Assembly (NCBI RefSeq): GCF_963678635.1
Contig: NC_087066.1
Span: forward strand, 23,097,996 to 23,161,995
Reading direction: 5' to 3'
DNA from: Symsagittifera roscoffensis
Taxonomy: Eukaryota > Xenacoelomorpha > Acoela > Convolutidae
Length of the DNA stretch: 64,000 nt
Shown piece after piece: positions 22,341 through 32,700 of this stretch. A program made the translations under genes and the position numbers. Below the pieces are notes generated by a model. That model searched no databases. It was given only the letters and a program-made list of their open reading frames with translations, and was not told the origin of the DNA. The number at the start of each line of letters is the position of its first letter. The first letter of the stretch is position 1.

Positions 22341-25086
22341 GTGAACCAGAAAGTGGTGAGGTCAAAAGCCAGCACAGTGGTGGCCTCCTTGGCAGGAGTA
22401 GCTCATTCAAGCGAAAGTGGGCAAGGAGATGGTGCGATGCTTGCCGGGGGAGAAAAAGAGAACCTGATACCCCCTATGCTATTGGCAGGTTTGACCACAA
22501 CGGCCACGAGGTCAAAGAAAAATGCACGGATTCTGGCGGATACTAAACTGGCAATGGAGGCCATCAGTCAGTGTGGATCTGGAGGACTTGATGATTACAA
22601 GCCCTCGCGAACCAACATGGCCCGATTGAAGCTGGAGGGACAACTCGACATGGTCGAGTATAGTCGAATCACTGTACCAGACTCAGTCCACATGGGAGAT
22701 CCGGCAGGGGGTTATGTGGAGATGCTGAAGGCGAGGAATTCTGCGAGAGGGCACCTGATGTCTTGGAACGAGAAGCCAGCCATGCAGGAATATCTGATGG
22801 AGCTGACGGATAACTCCAACTTGAACCGGAAAGAATACGACTCGGTTATGTCCTCGGAAGCAAACGAAATTGGCCTGGAAAGACTGCTAAAGATCTCTTG
22901 GAGGGCGGCCCTCCAAAGATACTTTGACGAGACGATGCATGCGCCGGCGACGGTGGCAGCATACCTAGCTTATCCATGTACCAGGACTGAATTGCAGGTA
23001 CGATTGGCCTGGTGTTTGATGGGAATTAAGAAGGCGGAGCATGAAGCCAACAACGGCTCGAAATCAAAGGAACAGGAACTGGAATTGATGGACGCCCTGC
23101 GAATGTTGATTTCTAGAGACGATTCTGCGATAGCCTGGGCTAAGCATAAGGATGCCTTTTGCTTCGTAAGGTTCGTGGTGGATCGTATACCCACTCCTGT
23201 AATGGGAAAATGCATAAAAACCATTCGCCAAAGGGGTGTTGATGGTGAACGAAACTTCTTGAGGGCACTCCTGGAGCTGTATCAGGACATGCCGCTGGCC
23301 ATACCGAACAAGGAATCGAACGATATGCAGAGCTACCGCCGGTTGGAAGAAGTGAGAAGGTATTCCAATAAGGAGTTGAAAGTGACTCGGGAATTAATTG
23401 AAGCGGTCAGGGGACAGAAATACTATACGACATTGGGGAAGTTGAAGTCGTTCCAATATGTGTCCGGCATATCGGGTATGGCGTATAATCCCTTCGTGAA
23501 TGAGAAAGCCATGGAAGCGTACTTCGACTATGAACAAATTATAGTACTCAATTTCTGGGTAGAGCGAGTCAAAGAAACTGGCATGCTGATGGTAGAACAA
23601 CCTAAGCTGGGTATTGTTTTGGAGGAACGAGTGGTCGAACCCTCGGTTCCCGAACTGAAGGGGCAAGTGAGTTTTGATTGTGGTTCTTGGGACGGTCCCT
23701 TGAAAACCAGCTTAGTAACCATGTGGGAACTCATGAAACCTTCTTGGTGTCCACATCCAAACGCCGGTTTGATCTGGGATATGACGGCGGATATTACGTT
23801 GAACTTGGATGATGACGCGAGTTTGCACAATCTGGCCATGATACACCATCTGCTGGCCATAAGAGTAACGAAGCAGAAAAACAACCCATCCACGGAGCCA
23901 TCCGAGGGAAGTGCATCGAGTGACTGGCTGAGACAGGGCACCTGTCTAGCTCACAATAGTGGAATGGACGGACATGTATGCAACTCGGACGGATCATTGC
24001 TTGATTACGCTTACAGCATGACGAGCTCGATAGAATCACTGGAACGCCTAGAGCGTGCCCATGAGCTAGTGACGTCCCTCAGTGAGGAAGTATTCCCTGG
24101 AGCACTACAGACAGAGCAGAAGATGAATTTGAAGGATAGTGAGGCCTATCATAGACCTACTGGCTCGAAATATCTGGTGGGTTCGAGCTCTGCACCATAT
24201 TGCAATAGTAGATACCCTACGCACATGGTGGTGATGGATGCGAGGACACAGCAGGTGTTGGTCGACAAACTCTTCACTGTGCCAAAGTGCGTGAGGTTGG
24301 CCAGAATATCGGAAAGGTCATATGATTTATTGGCGAAGATCATTCGGGCCGTCCCGAAGAGATCTGAAGGCGAGTTGCAAGACGTAGTGGGTGAAGAGTT
24401 CATGAGATTGAACGAGGGTAATGTGATTGAATTCCAGAAGCAGAAGGCGAGTGGAGCGTTACCCACTGAATTCCCCACCATAGAAGAAAAGGACAAGGTG
24501 CATAGAATAATGATGGAAGTGGAACCGTTGCTGGGAGCCTCAGGGTATCGGACCCGAAGGAACATACTAATGACCCATGGGGAGTATCCTTGCCACTGCC
24601 TGGCGCAGACGTTGTGGTACCCCAAACGCGGGAATCTAGTATTAGTGTGGGACGTGGAGGAGTTGTACACCACGGGGTTGCCTGATGAAAATCAACGCGA
24701 AGCGTCATATGTCTAGGAAAACGGAAGCCTATCAATCTTTCCAGCTTGATATAGGACCGGGAGCCTATAAAAGAGCGTTCTTAACGCACCGAAACGCTGT
24801 TACCACGGCGGTAAAGCGAGTAGCTGGAGCACCTTGTGTAACTGAAAATGAAAAGAGAGAGGTCTTACGAGCTGACCTAGAACGGAATGTGAGCCTGTGT
24901 CTTCACAACAGCTTTTGCAGGAACCGGGAGCAAAAGGTGAATGTGGACTTGCTACCTTATTGCAAACCGAGGCTGTTGGAACAGGAGAGTTGGGGGACAG
25001 CCCGCAACTCTATGGACATCTTGGAAAAAGTTCTAGAAGACAGTGAAACTGAAGATCAGGTTGAAGAAGCAATGAAACAAGGATGA
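22341..25086 (+). pseudogene. Element A ORF2 C-terminal part, unassigned
   Basis: The 791-codon frame 22,341-24,716 runs without interruption across the position where B's ORF2 is broken (near 29,690-29,830), which shows that the two B frames are one protein. A second frame (24,685-25,086) supplies the tail with LHNSFCRNRE. Compared with B, about 75 residues around the A frame change (IRWLEAHV...) are missing. No recognisable domain; conserved blocks are WELM(K/R)PSWCP.PNA, GHVC, YPCHCL and QLDIG.GA.KRA. Confidence 0.8.
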
Positions 25087-25857
25087 TGAAACCAAAACGA
25101 GAAGTGAAGACTTAAACAAGAGAGGAAGAGAAGGAGAAAACACTTGATTGTCTTTGTGTGTTAAAATATAAACTAATCAACCAAGCTTGATTATTGAAAC
25201 TGTTAAATTTTCTGTTTTCATTTAGTTTGGTCAGACCAAACTTTGAAAATTGTTGCAATTGCTGAATTTGTTGAAAGAAAATTTTAGTTAAGCTACTTAT
25301 GTATATATATAGAACATAGGTGAGTATATTGACCTATTTAAACACGACTGATGTTTTTAACCTGTGTAAGACACGTGTTCACTGTGTGGCGACCTCGTAA
25401 GTTTGGGTAAACACGCTCGAAGAAGGTGAGTGACTCAATAACTTTCCTAGCCTCAGAGTTTCTTGTTTTTAAAATCAAAGAGGACTGCATAGATGACTAA
25501 TCATACTTGGTGAGTGACATTAAGTTAATTTTAACGGGTGCGTGGCCGTGCCACGTCCCAACTTCATAAAACTTCTTTTCGCCAGTGCGAAAAGAAGTTT
25601 TATGGCAAGAATGATGTAAGTAGTCAGAAAAGAAATTTTTATCTAGGACACTCCTCATGGTGCAAATTTTGTGAAAATGTTGAAAGGCAGTGAGATGTAG
25701 TATGATGCCATTTGTTACACGTAGTGAGTTGAGGTGGAGTAGATAAATTTCATTTTTTTATGCGATTCGTAAGATTGATTATAGAGAACTGGAACACTAC
25801 TTGACGATAACCCTGTGTTATGTGATCAATAGGGACATTGATGGGGACTGTCCGGAG
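25087..25857 (+). other. Element A 3' UTR
   Basis: No gene. It contains a perfect 18-bp hairpin (25,565-25,604). It ends in ACATTGATGGGGACTGTCCGGAG, the counterpart of B's polypurine-tract region. The first 44 bp of the 3' LTR are deleted exactly after CCGGAG, so the tract now abuts LTR position 45. Confidence 0.7.
25565..25604 (+). other. Perfect 18-bp hairpin with CAGT loop
   Basis: The left arm 25,565-25,582 begins CATAAAACTT and ends TTCGC. The right arm 25,587-25,604 is its exact reverse complement, with a 4-nt loop CAGT. A perfect stem in an otherwise decayed element is unexpected. It could be a 3'-end RNA signal or a recent tiny palindromic insertion. B has no equivalent at the same place. 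Confidence 0.85.
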
Positions 25858-26551
25858 CACGAATTAGAGAGAAAAGGCCTTAATAGCGAAAAAAATGCTC
25901 GAAAGAAGGGTCGAAATATTCTGGAAGATTTCGACCCTCCTTCCGAAATATTCTGGAAGGAGGGTCGAAATATTCTTTCAAAATTTCGATTGTCAAATGG
26001 ATATTTCTCAGAAATACGAAAAACGGCCATTTTGACCGAAAAAGCTGAGAAAAACAGAACAACAGCAAATCTAGTGAAAAACAGTCACACGAGAACACGG
26101 AAAAACGAAGCCTCCTATCGTGACAGTGAAAGAGATAGTGGGAAAGGAGGCTTCGGTGGCGAAGAGCTGTACCCTCCCGTGCCACGAATTTGGAGTGATA
26201 ACAACGTTATCTCGAGGAAAACACAAGCGGAGGCTTGGTCCCCCAGAGACTGACATATGGTGAAACACTGTAGTAAACTAACTTTTTAGCTACTCAGATG
26301 CCATAGAACTTTGAATTGACACCGGTATTACTTGATATTTTAGAAAATGAGTAGCTAGGAAGAGGAAAGGGTCAATCCATCTGCAATGGATTTAATATAG
26401 AACTGTCACCAAAAACATATTAAAATAGGGTATTCGAGCCGTGTTTTTAATAGCAATCACGTAGTCTGAGGATCCGAGACTCAGCTATGTGGTTGTGTTC
26501 GCATGTAAACGAAAGATGATCAAAAGTGGTTTGACTGATGGCCTAAAAATA
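25858..26551 (+). repeat. Element A 3' LTR, left part
   Basis: This matches 6,716-7,390 of the 5' LTR, with numerous substitutions and an extra repeat of CGAAATATTCTGG. It stops at CCTAAAAATA, where element B begins. The remaining 158 bp are at 51,035-51,192. Confidence 0.9.
26549..26551. other. Target-site duplication of element B (ATA, left)
   Basis: The uninterrupted site in A's 5' LTR (7,384-7,399) reads CCTAAAAATAGTAGCT. Left of B the sequence is CCTAAAAATA; right of B it is ATAGTAACT. ATA is therefore duplicated (right copy 51,035-51,037). Only 3 bp are duplicated. Confidence 0.75.
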
Positions 26552-27483
26552 TGTAACATTTGCCAGGAAGATACATATCGACGGAAAACAAAACTAAGTC
26601 TTAAGACGACTGGCTAACGTCTAAACAGAGCTTTGCATGCTTTTCACCGTCTCTACCAAGCCAGTGCTTTCGGTGGTCTTTCCAACATCGGGTCGACAAA
26701 AACGTTACTGCTCTCCGGCTTCGACCAGAACGCTCAAATTAACTTAATTACATGCAAATAGTGAGCTCATGGCTGGGTCTCAGTATCCCCAGACCACGAG
26801 GTCACTCCTAAAAACAGGGCTACCACTATTTATTATATTACTATTGTTTTTGTTCAGTAGATAAAAATCATCATCTCCATCGAAGATGGATCAACCCTTC
26901 CCCCCCCCCCCCCAACTCCTAGCACCTCATCCTTGTCAAAACTAATCCAAATATCAATTAAATTCAAGTCAGGACATGACAGGATGCTAAAAGTTCATAG
27001 AACAGGCTAAAAGTTTCAGTCCCGAAACCCTTCCGGATTCTTGAATCCACTGAATCAAGCTCCTTAAGTTCGATTTCACGATAACACGGAAGGCTGGTTT
27101 TCACCCTTCACCGTTGTTCGCAACGGCCTTGCAACTATTGTAGCAGCACAAGAGTTGCAACTCGGAACGTTCTCTGCTATTCTGTAGTTCGTTGTCGTTT
27201 TTCTTTAATCTCGATTTTCGTCCTGTTTGCAATCGCAGATAAAGTTGTTCTGTTTTTCTTAGTTCTTTTTCTAAAATGGCCGTTTCTGACGTTTCTCAGA
27301 AATGTTACGTCATCACTTCGAAAATTTAAAATTTTAAAATACGGGAATATCCTGACCTTCACCGTTCTGCTAATCATCCGAATAACGTCGTTAATCCTTC
27401 GAAATCATCAACTCGGAAGGCTTACTGCTAAAAATTCGAAGTCTGCATAAATTGCATTTTGGCCATTCTGGTCGAATGTCACA
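26552..27483 (-). repeat. Element B 3' LTR
   Basis: On the plus strand it begins TGTAACATTTGCC and ends GGTCGAATGTCACA, an imperfect terminal inversion. It is 932 bp. It matches 50,151-51,034 apart from two substitutions at the left end, a poly-C run of different length (about 26,900) and about 52 bp (near 27,108-27,160) missing from the other copy. On the sense strand it follows the tract CTGTCCGGGGAGTA. Confidence 0.93.
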
Positions 27484-27484
27484 T

Positions 27485-27497
27485 ACTCCCCGGACAG
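27485..27497 (-). promoter_or_regulatory. Polypurine tract of element B
   Basis: On the sense strand CTGTCCGGGGAGT ends 1 nt before the 3' LTR, where plus-strand DNA priming must start. The purine run is GGGGAG. The same 12-13 nt recur inside pol at 38,234-38,246, 40,732-40,744, 40,788-40,800 and 40,854-40,866. Confidence 0.75.
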
Positions 27498-28298
27498 TCC
27501 GGTCAATGTCCTCATTGAATCGCACAATGTTCGTAAAATGGTTACAGTGTCATCGAACAGAATTTACAAAATACACGAAATTACTTTTATCTACGTCACA
27601 TCGACTCACTGCAGAATATAAATGGCATCATACTACATCACTATAGCCTTCAAATTCTCCCATCAATCTGCACATTGAGGATATAACCTAAGATAAAACA
27701 TAATTTCTGACTTCCAATGTCAATGTCCCGATTCAAACTTTTTCTCTTAGATTTAAAAGGTGCTGGCTTGCAGGACAGTCCTGCCAACCAACAAGCTAAA
27801 ATTATCCTACTATGCTTCTTCCCTTCGGAAATCCTGCTTGTTATTGTCCTGAATATTAAAACCAAGAAACTTTGTGGTTAGAAAGAACAATGAAACAATC
27901 TCCCTCTTCGAGAGATTACTCAAGCCTTCCATGTCACCACAAAGTGATCAGTTCTCCTAGCTGATTAAAAACAGTCATGCAGGCTGGGATATTTAAATAT
28001 ACTCTCCTCTTAAGCCTTTCTAAATAAATAATAAGTGTCTCTAAAGCCACTTCAACTAAAATCAAAATGCAAATTTATAAATGCAACAATTTCAAAACTC
28101 AACTAAATGTTTCAGTTTTCAATTACAACTTGTTTGCTTGGTTGCTCACTTGAGTTTTTCACACACACAAAACAATTCTGAGTTTTAACTTTTCTTCATC
28201 ACTCCTTTGTTTTCTTCTTTTTTCGTCGTTTAGAAGTTCTAAATTTTCTAAATTCTTCTAATTTCATCTCTTTTTTCATCTTGTCCTTCGGCCATCCG
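27498..28298 (-). other. Element B 3' UTR
   Basis: About 800 bp without a coding frame. The part next to the LTR (GGACATTGACCGGACTGTCC, sense) resembles A's 3' UTR end; the rest is AT-rich with no conserved hairpin. Confidence 0.6.
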
Positions 28299-29687
28299 TC
28301 AATGTTCCATGTCTTCCTCCTGTGACACTGACTCTGCACTCTCGGTCTCCGTATCTTGTAACACATCGCTAGCAATCCTGACGCTGCTGGAGGCCGTCCT
28401 CCAACACTTCTGCTCTTCCACCCTTTGTTTACAACAAGGTAGGGGATCCACGTTGGATTCTCTGTTTCTGCAGAAGCTGTTGTGGAGACATAACGTCACG
28501 TTTCTCTCCAAATCTTCTTTCAGCATCTCTGCCTTCTCATTTCCACTACGCTCACTCGTCCTGGAAATTCTTTTCACAGCGGTGGTCACTGCATTCCGAT
28601 GAGTCACAAGAGCTCGCTTGAAAGCTCCTGCTCCAATGTCCAGCTGATATTCACTGTACACCCTGCCGTGCTTCGACATATGCTTTTTCGCATACTCGTA
28701 CAAGCATGCAGTCATGTTAGCTCTGAACCATGGCATCAATCGTTTTCTTGCCCATATCTTCTTCACTTCCATCGGAATGTTTAGAACTTTGCACATTGTC
28801 TCAAAAAGATCTAAATCTTTTAGACAATCTAATTTCCGCAGTTGTTCTCTCGTCGGCGCCTCCTGTCTGTTATTTTCTCTCACATGAGCTTCCAGCCATC
28901 GTATCGCCATCATAACTCCCACTATCACTATTGTTACGGGCTGTGATGAATCTGGTAAACCCATGGAGAGCAGCTCTCCAGAGTCCCAGATCAACATCAG
29001 ATTACTACGCTTGGGATACCACCAGGTCTGCAGCAAGCAGTGGCAAGGAAACTCGTCATGTGTCAACATGATGCTTCTCCAATTACGTTTTCCCGAAGCT
29101 TCCAGCAATGGTTCCACTTCCATCATCACTCGGTGGACTTCATCATTCTCATCTACTGCATTGTAATCTGTGACAGTTGATCCTCTCTGTTTCTGTCTCT
29201 CGAAGTCACTGAAGTTCCCGCTCACGTATCCCATGAACTTCTTTCCCAATATTGACTCCAATTCTTCTTTGGTTTTCTCTGGAACTGCTGAGAACATCTT
29301 ACATAGTAACTCGTAAGACTTTTCAGACATTCTCGCCAATCTCACACACTTTGGCACTGAGAAGGCTTGATCCACGATCGTTCTTGTACTCTTCACGTCC
29401 ACAGCCACGAAATGTACAGGATATCTGCTCTTGCACATTGGAGCCAACGTTGAACCCACCAAATATCGTGCTCCTGATGGTCTACAATAAGTTTCGCTGT
29501 GTCTGATGTTCATTTCTGTCTCGATCGCTTCCCTCCATTTCCCTATGTATTTCTGTTCAGTCTGCAGAACTCCTGGGAATACTTCTACACTGATGGCTGT
29601 GACCACCTCTTGTTTCTGTTCCAGATTCAATATTGACTCTAAAGAACCAAACATGCTGTAGAATCCTAGTGCAGTCAGTAGATTCAC
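28299..29687 (-). CDS. ORF2 C-terminal part (462 codons), function unknown
   Basis: This open frame is the C-terminal continuation of the 2,413-codon ORF, separated by a frame disruption. Element A has the two parts as one uninterrupted frame. The stated start codon is GTG (29,687) and is not a real start; translation would come from upstream. Conserved blocks are VFPGVLQTEQK, VPKCVRLARMSEKSYELL, EFPCHCL, WWYPKRSNL, YQLDIGAGAFKRAL and LHNSFCRNRE. Several Cys/His residues recur (CHC, CLHNSFC, CC) but do not form a recognisable zinc finger. The tail is acidic. No domain recognised. Confidence 0.75.
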   Translation of the reverse strand: MNLLTALGFYSMFGSLESILNLEQKQEVVTAISVEVFPGVLQTEQKYIGKWREAIETEMNIRHSETYCRPSGARYLVGSTLAPMCKSRYPVHFVAVDVKSTRTIVDQAFSVPKCVRLARMSEKSYELLCKMFSAVPEKTKEELESILGKKFMGYVSGNFSDFERQKQRGSTVTDYNAVDENDEVHRVMMEVEPLLEASGKRNWRSIMLTHDEFPCHCLLQTWWYPKRSNLMLIWDSGELLSMGLPDSSQPVTIVIVGVMMAIRWLEAHVRENNRQEAPTREQLRKLDCLKDLDLFETMCKVLNIPMEVKKIWARKRLMPWFRANMTACLYEYAKKHMSKHGRVYSEYQLDIGAGAFKRALVTHRNAVTTAVKRISRTSERSGNEKAEMLKEDLERNVTLCLHNSFCRNRESNVDPLPCCKQRVEEQKCWRTASSSVRIASDVLQDTETESAESVSQEEDMEH

Positions 29688-29750
29688 ATCGGTTCCTCCA
29701 TGACAATCTGCTATCAGTTCCTTTTACGTTCTTGCTTTCATCACTACGTT

Positions 29751-32700
29751 TCAAAACAATACTGTCAATTGCTTGTGTTGTTTCTCCAGGGTTTTCACAC
29801 AGTCTAGACCTCCACAAACGTGACCCTCCAGTCCACAGACTTCCACCAGACAGCTACCAGGTTTGACCCAGTCTTCTGGTCCCCAGCCAGGCAACTCCAC
29901 TTTATCTTCTCCGTTGCTCTTAGAGGCTGTTATCATCACATTATATATGATGTTGAGGTCACGTAGGTTACAGTCTGCATTCAGTTCCCTCTGCACGTCT
30001 TGTGTCGCCCGTAATATTGAGTCAGCGTTGGGACTAGGACACCATGATGGCCTCATCAATTCCCACACTGCCATCAAGCTCGTTCTCAGTAACTCATCTG
30101 AGAATCCCAACCCAAACTCCACTCTTTTGTCAGATTTTGGTACTGAAGGTGCAGTCACCTCTTCCTCCAAGACCAGTCCCAACTTGGCCTGTGTGTTGTT
30201 AACGCTCTTAATCGTTACAATTCTAGACGTCCAGAATCTTAGCAACACCGCCTGCTCATAGTCGAAGAAGCAATCGCGTATGTCTTCACTCAGGAAAGGA
30301 TTGTACGCGATCCCTATGATCCCGGATACGTAGCCATACGATTTCTTCTTGATCGGTCCACAGTATTCACTGGATTTTGGCAATGCTCCCAAAGATTCTT
30401 TAGTGAGCCTCAACTCTTTGTTCGAGAATCTCCTGATTTCGTCTATCTTTTTCATGGGTTCCAACTCCTCGGGTTCTTTCATGTTCACCCTCATCGGTTT
30501 ACTTTGCTGCATATCCAACAGTGCTAGCAAGAATAAGGCTTTCGTTCGCTCATCGCCTTCCCTCAACATTTTAACACAAGTGTTTAATGCAGGTAGTGAA
30601 ATCTGCTCTATCAGGAATCGAATGAAACAGAGAGCGTCTCTCCGCTTCGCACACGCTACTGCTGCTCCCTCCTGGACTACCAGATCCCTCAGATTCGTCA
30701 TAAGGAAAACCTTTTCTTCTTTTGATCTCTTTCTTTCTTCTGAATCATATTCTTCGCGAGTCAGTCCCATCATGCACCAGGCGAACCTGAGTTGTAACTC
30801 TGTTCTTACGTAAGGTACTGCCACGAGAGCATGTATTCTTGGCGCAGTCCTCATTTCTTCTTCGAAATACCTCAATACTACTGCTTTCCATGGAAGGCTC
30901 ACTAACTGTTCGATCGTTTCCGCCTGTATGTCAGACGACGCCAAAGTCCCGTACGCCTTCTGCTTGAGGGTGGTGCCTTGTAACATCGTTTCCAGATAAC
31001 CCTCCATGGCTTTTTCGTCTTCCAGGGCCATTACATACCCTCTAGCCGAGTTTCGGTATTCCAACATCTCCATGTATCCACCGGTGGGTTCATCTATCGA
31101 CACTGTCTCCGACACTGTTAGTCGGTTGTATTCTACTGGAGTTAGTTGTCCTGCGACACTTCCCTTTCCATGGTTCATGGGAGATGGCTTGAAGTCCCTC
31201 ATTTTGCTCTCTCCACATTGACTGAGTATTTCTATTTCCAAGGCTGCTCCAGTCAGAGTGCGGTCACTCCTTTTGGATTTATAACCGGTTGACTTTATCC
31301 CCGCCATGAGAATGGGTGGCACCATCGCTATATCAGTCAATATTCTATCTGTGCCAGACAATTGATAATCACCTTGCCCCAAATCCATGACCTCCTCGAC
31401 TCGCTTCCTTTTCGCTGAGTTACCAGCTTTCATCGATATTTCTGAATCCACTTTCGTCTTCCCAATTCTCCTCGGCATCACTCTGCTGCCTAACTTCATT
31501 TTCATCGCATTGATTTTATCAATCACCATTTTCGATCGCATCGTCCCTCTCCTGGTTCTTGACAGGTACACCACCTCTCCTTCATTGTCCTGCGGTGTCA
31601 TCTTGATGGGAGAATTCGCTTCACTCTCATCAGTGGCTGAGTCGATCAATAACTCACTCAGTCTCCCTTCACACTCATCAAGCTTGTCAAGTACTTCTCT
31701 CATCAAGGGTTGATTGAGACCTGTTTTTAGAATAGACTGGGTCCCATAGCTTTGAACCACGGTCCAGACTTCTTCCATAAACGCCACTCTGTCCAGCTTA
31801 CATCCCGTCCTACTTTCGTGGTCTCGGTGATGTACTTCCCATTCTTCTTCGGGCAGCGTTCCCAAGAAAGGTACTCTGGCTGAGGCCTCTATTCTTCTCC
31901 TCCGAGGTGATTCCATGAGGATTCTCTGGTCGTTATTTCTTGAATTGCCAGGAGAGCTGCTCTCCGGCAAATTCCGTTTCATCTCCATAAAGGCTGACGG
32001 AGGCTCCAGTGTCGAGATGCCTTCATCCGCCGGCTCAGTCGTTTCCAACGTGTCTGCATTGTTCTCAAGATCACTGAAGATATTGAAATCCAAGCTGGAT
32101 GTTCCTCCTATCGATGCCCTGTCGTCTTCCCCACCAGCTTGATCTTGTTGCATGGGTTCTTCGGTTTGACGGCTTCCACCCTGCCCGTCATTTCCTCCAG
32201 ACTTATCCTTGTTTGAGCTCGATGGTCCTTGTTTGTCATTGTCGGCTTCTTCCTGGAATCTCGGTATGAGCAATGTACCGGCCGATTCATCTTCCTCTTC
32301 TCCATGGACCACTTTGATTTCTTCACAGCCGAAGGGTGCTAAGAAGGTTCTCGTCTGCAATACTCCTCCCACTTTCATCTCCTGTTTTACGCTAGTCAGG
32401 ATTAATGAGGCTTCAGGCAATTCGGTCCTGCCTCTCATCGTCATCGGAGCTAAGCCTAATTCCTTCCACTCCTCATCAAATCTTCCAGGCTTGGGAGTTG
32501 CAGCGTTGCTTATTCGCTTTCTCGTCGCTTGATCCGTGTACGCAAATCGTGTGTACTGTAACACGGCGGCATTTCTCCCCACGAAGTATGGATCCATCGT
32601 CACCGAGAAATTCCCTACTCTCCTTTCATTGGTCTCGAATGCTCTCAACCTAGGAGTTTGTACTACGGAGACTGCTCCGAGCAACATCCTTCTTATCAGA

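Larger units (their letters stand above)
6672..26551 (+). mobile_element. Element A: giant Ty3/gypsy-type LTR retrotransposon, degenerate
   Basis: This is the left 19,880 bp of element A; its last 158 bp is at 51,035-51,192 because element B inserted into the 3' LTR. Total A length without B is about 20,038 bp. Order: 5' LTR, PBS, leader of about 3 kb, remnant Gag, protease, RT, RNase H, integrase, acidic linker, macro-like domain, giant ORF2, 3' UTR, 3' LTR. TAG flanks both ends (6,669-6,671 and 51,193-51,195). The copy is dead: most of Gag is deleted, the protease Asp is Asn, RT motif A is deleted, the first integrase Asp is deleted, and many stops occur. Gene order matches element B throughout. 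Confidence 0.9.

Noticed and set aside
26898-26914. Poly-C run as a regulatory or G-quadruplex element
   Set aside because: A simple homopolymer of different length in the two LTRs (also near 50,500); most likely slippage, and no G-tract spacing pattern is present.
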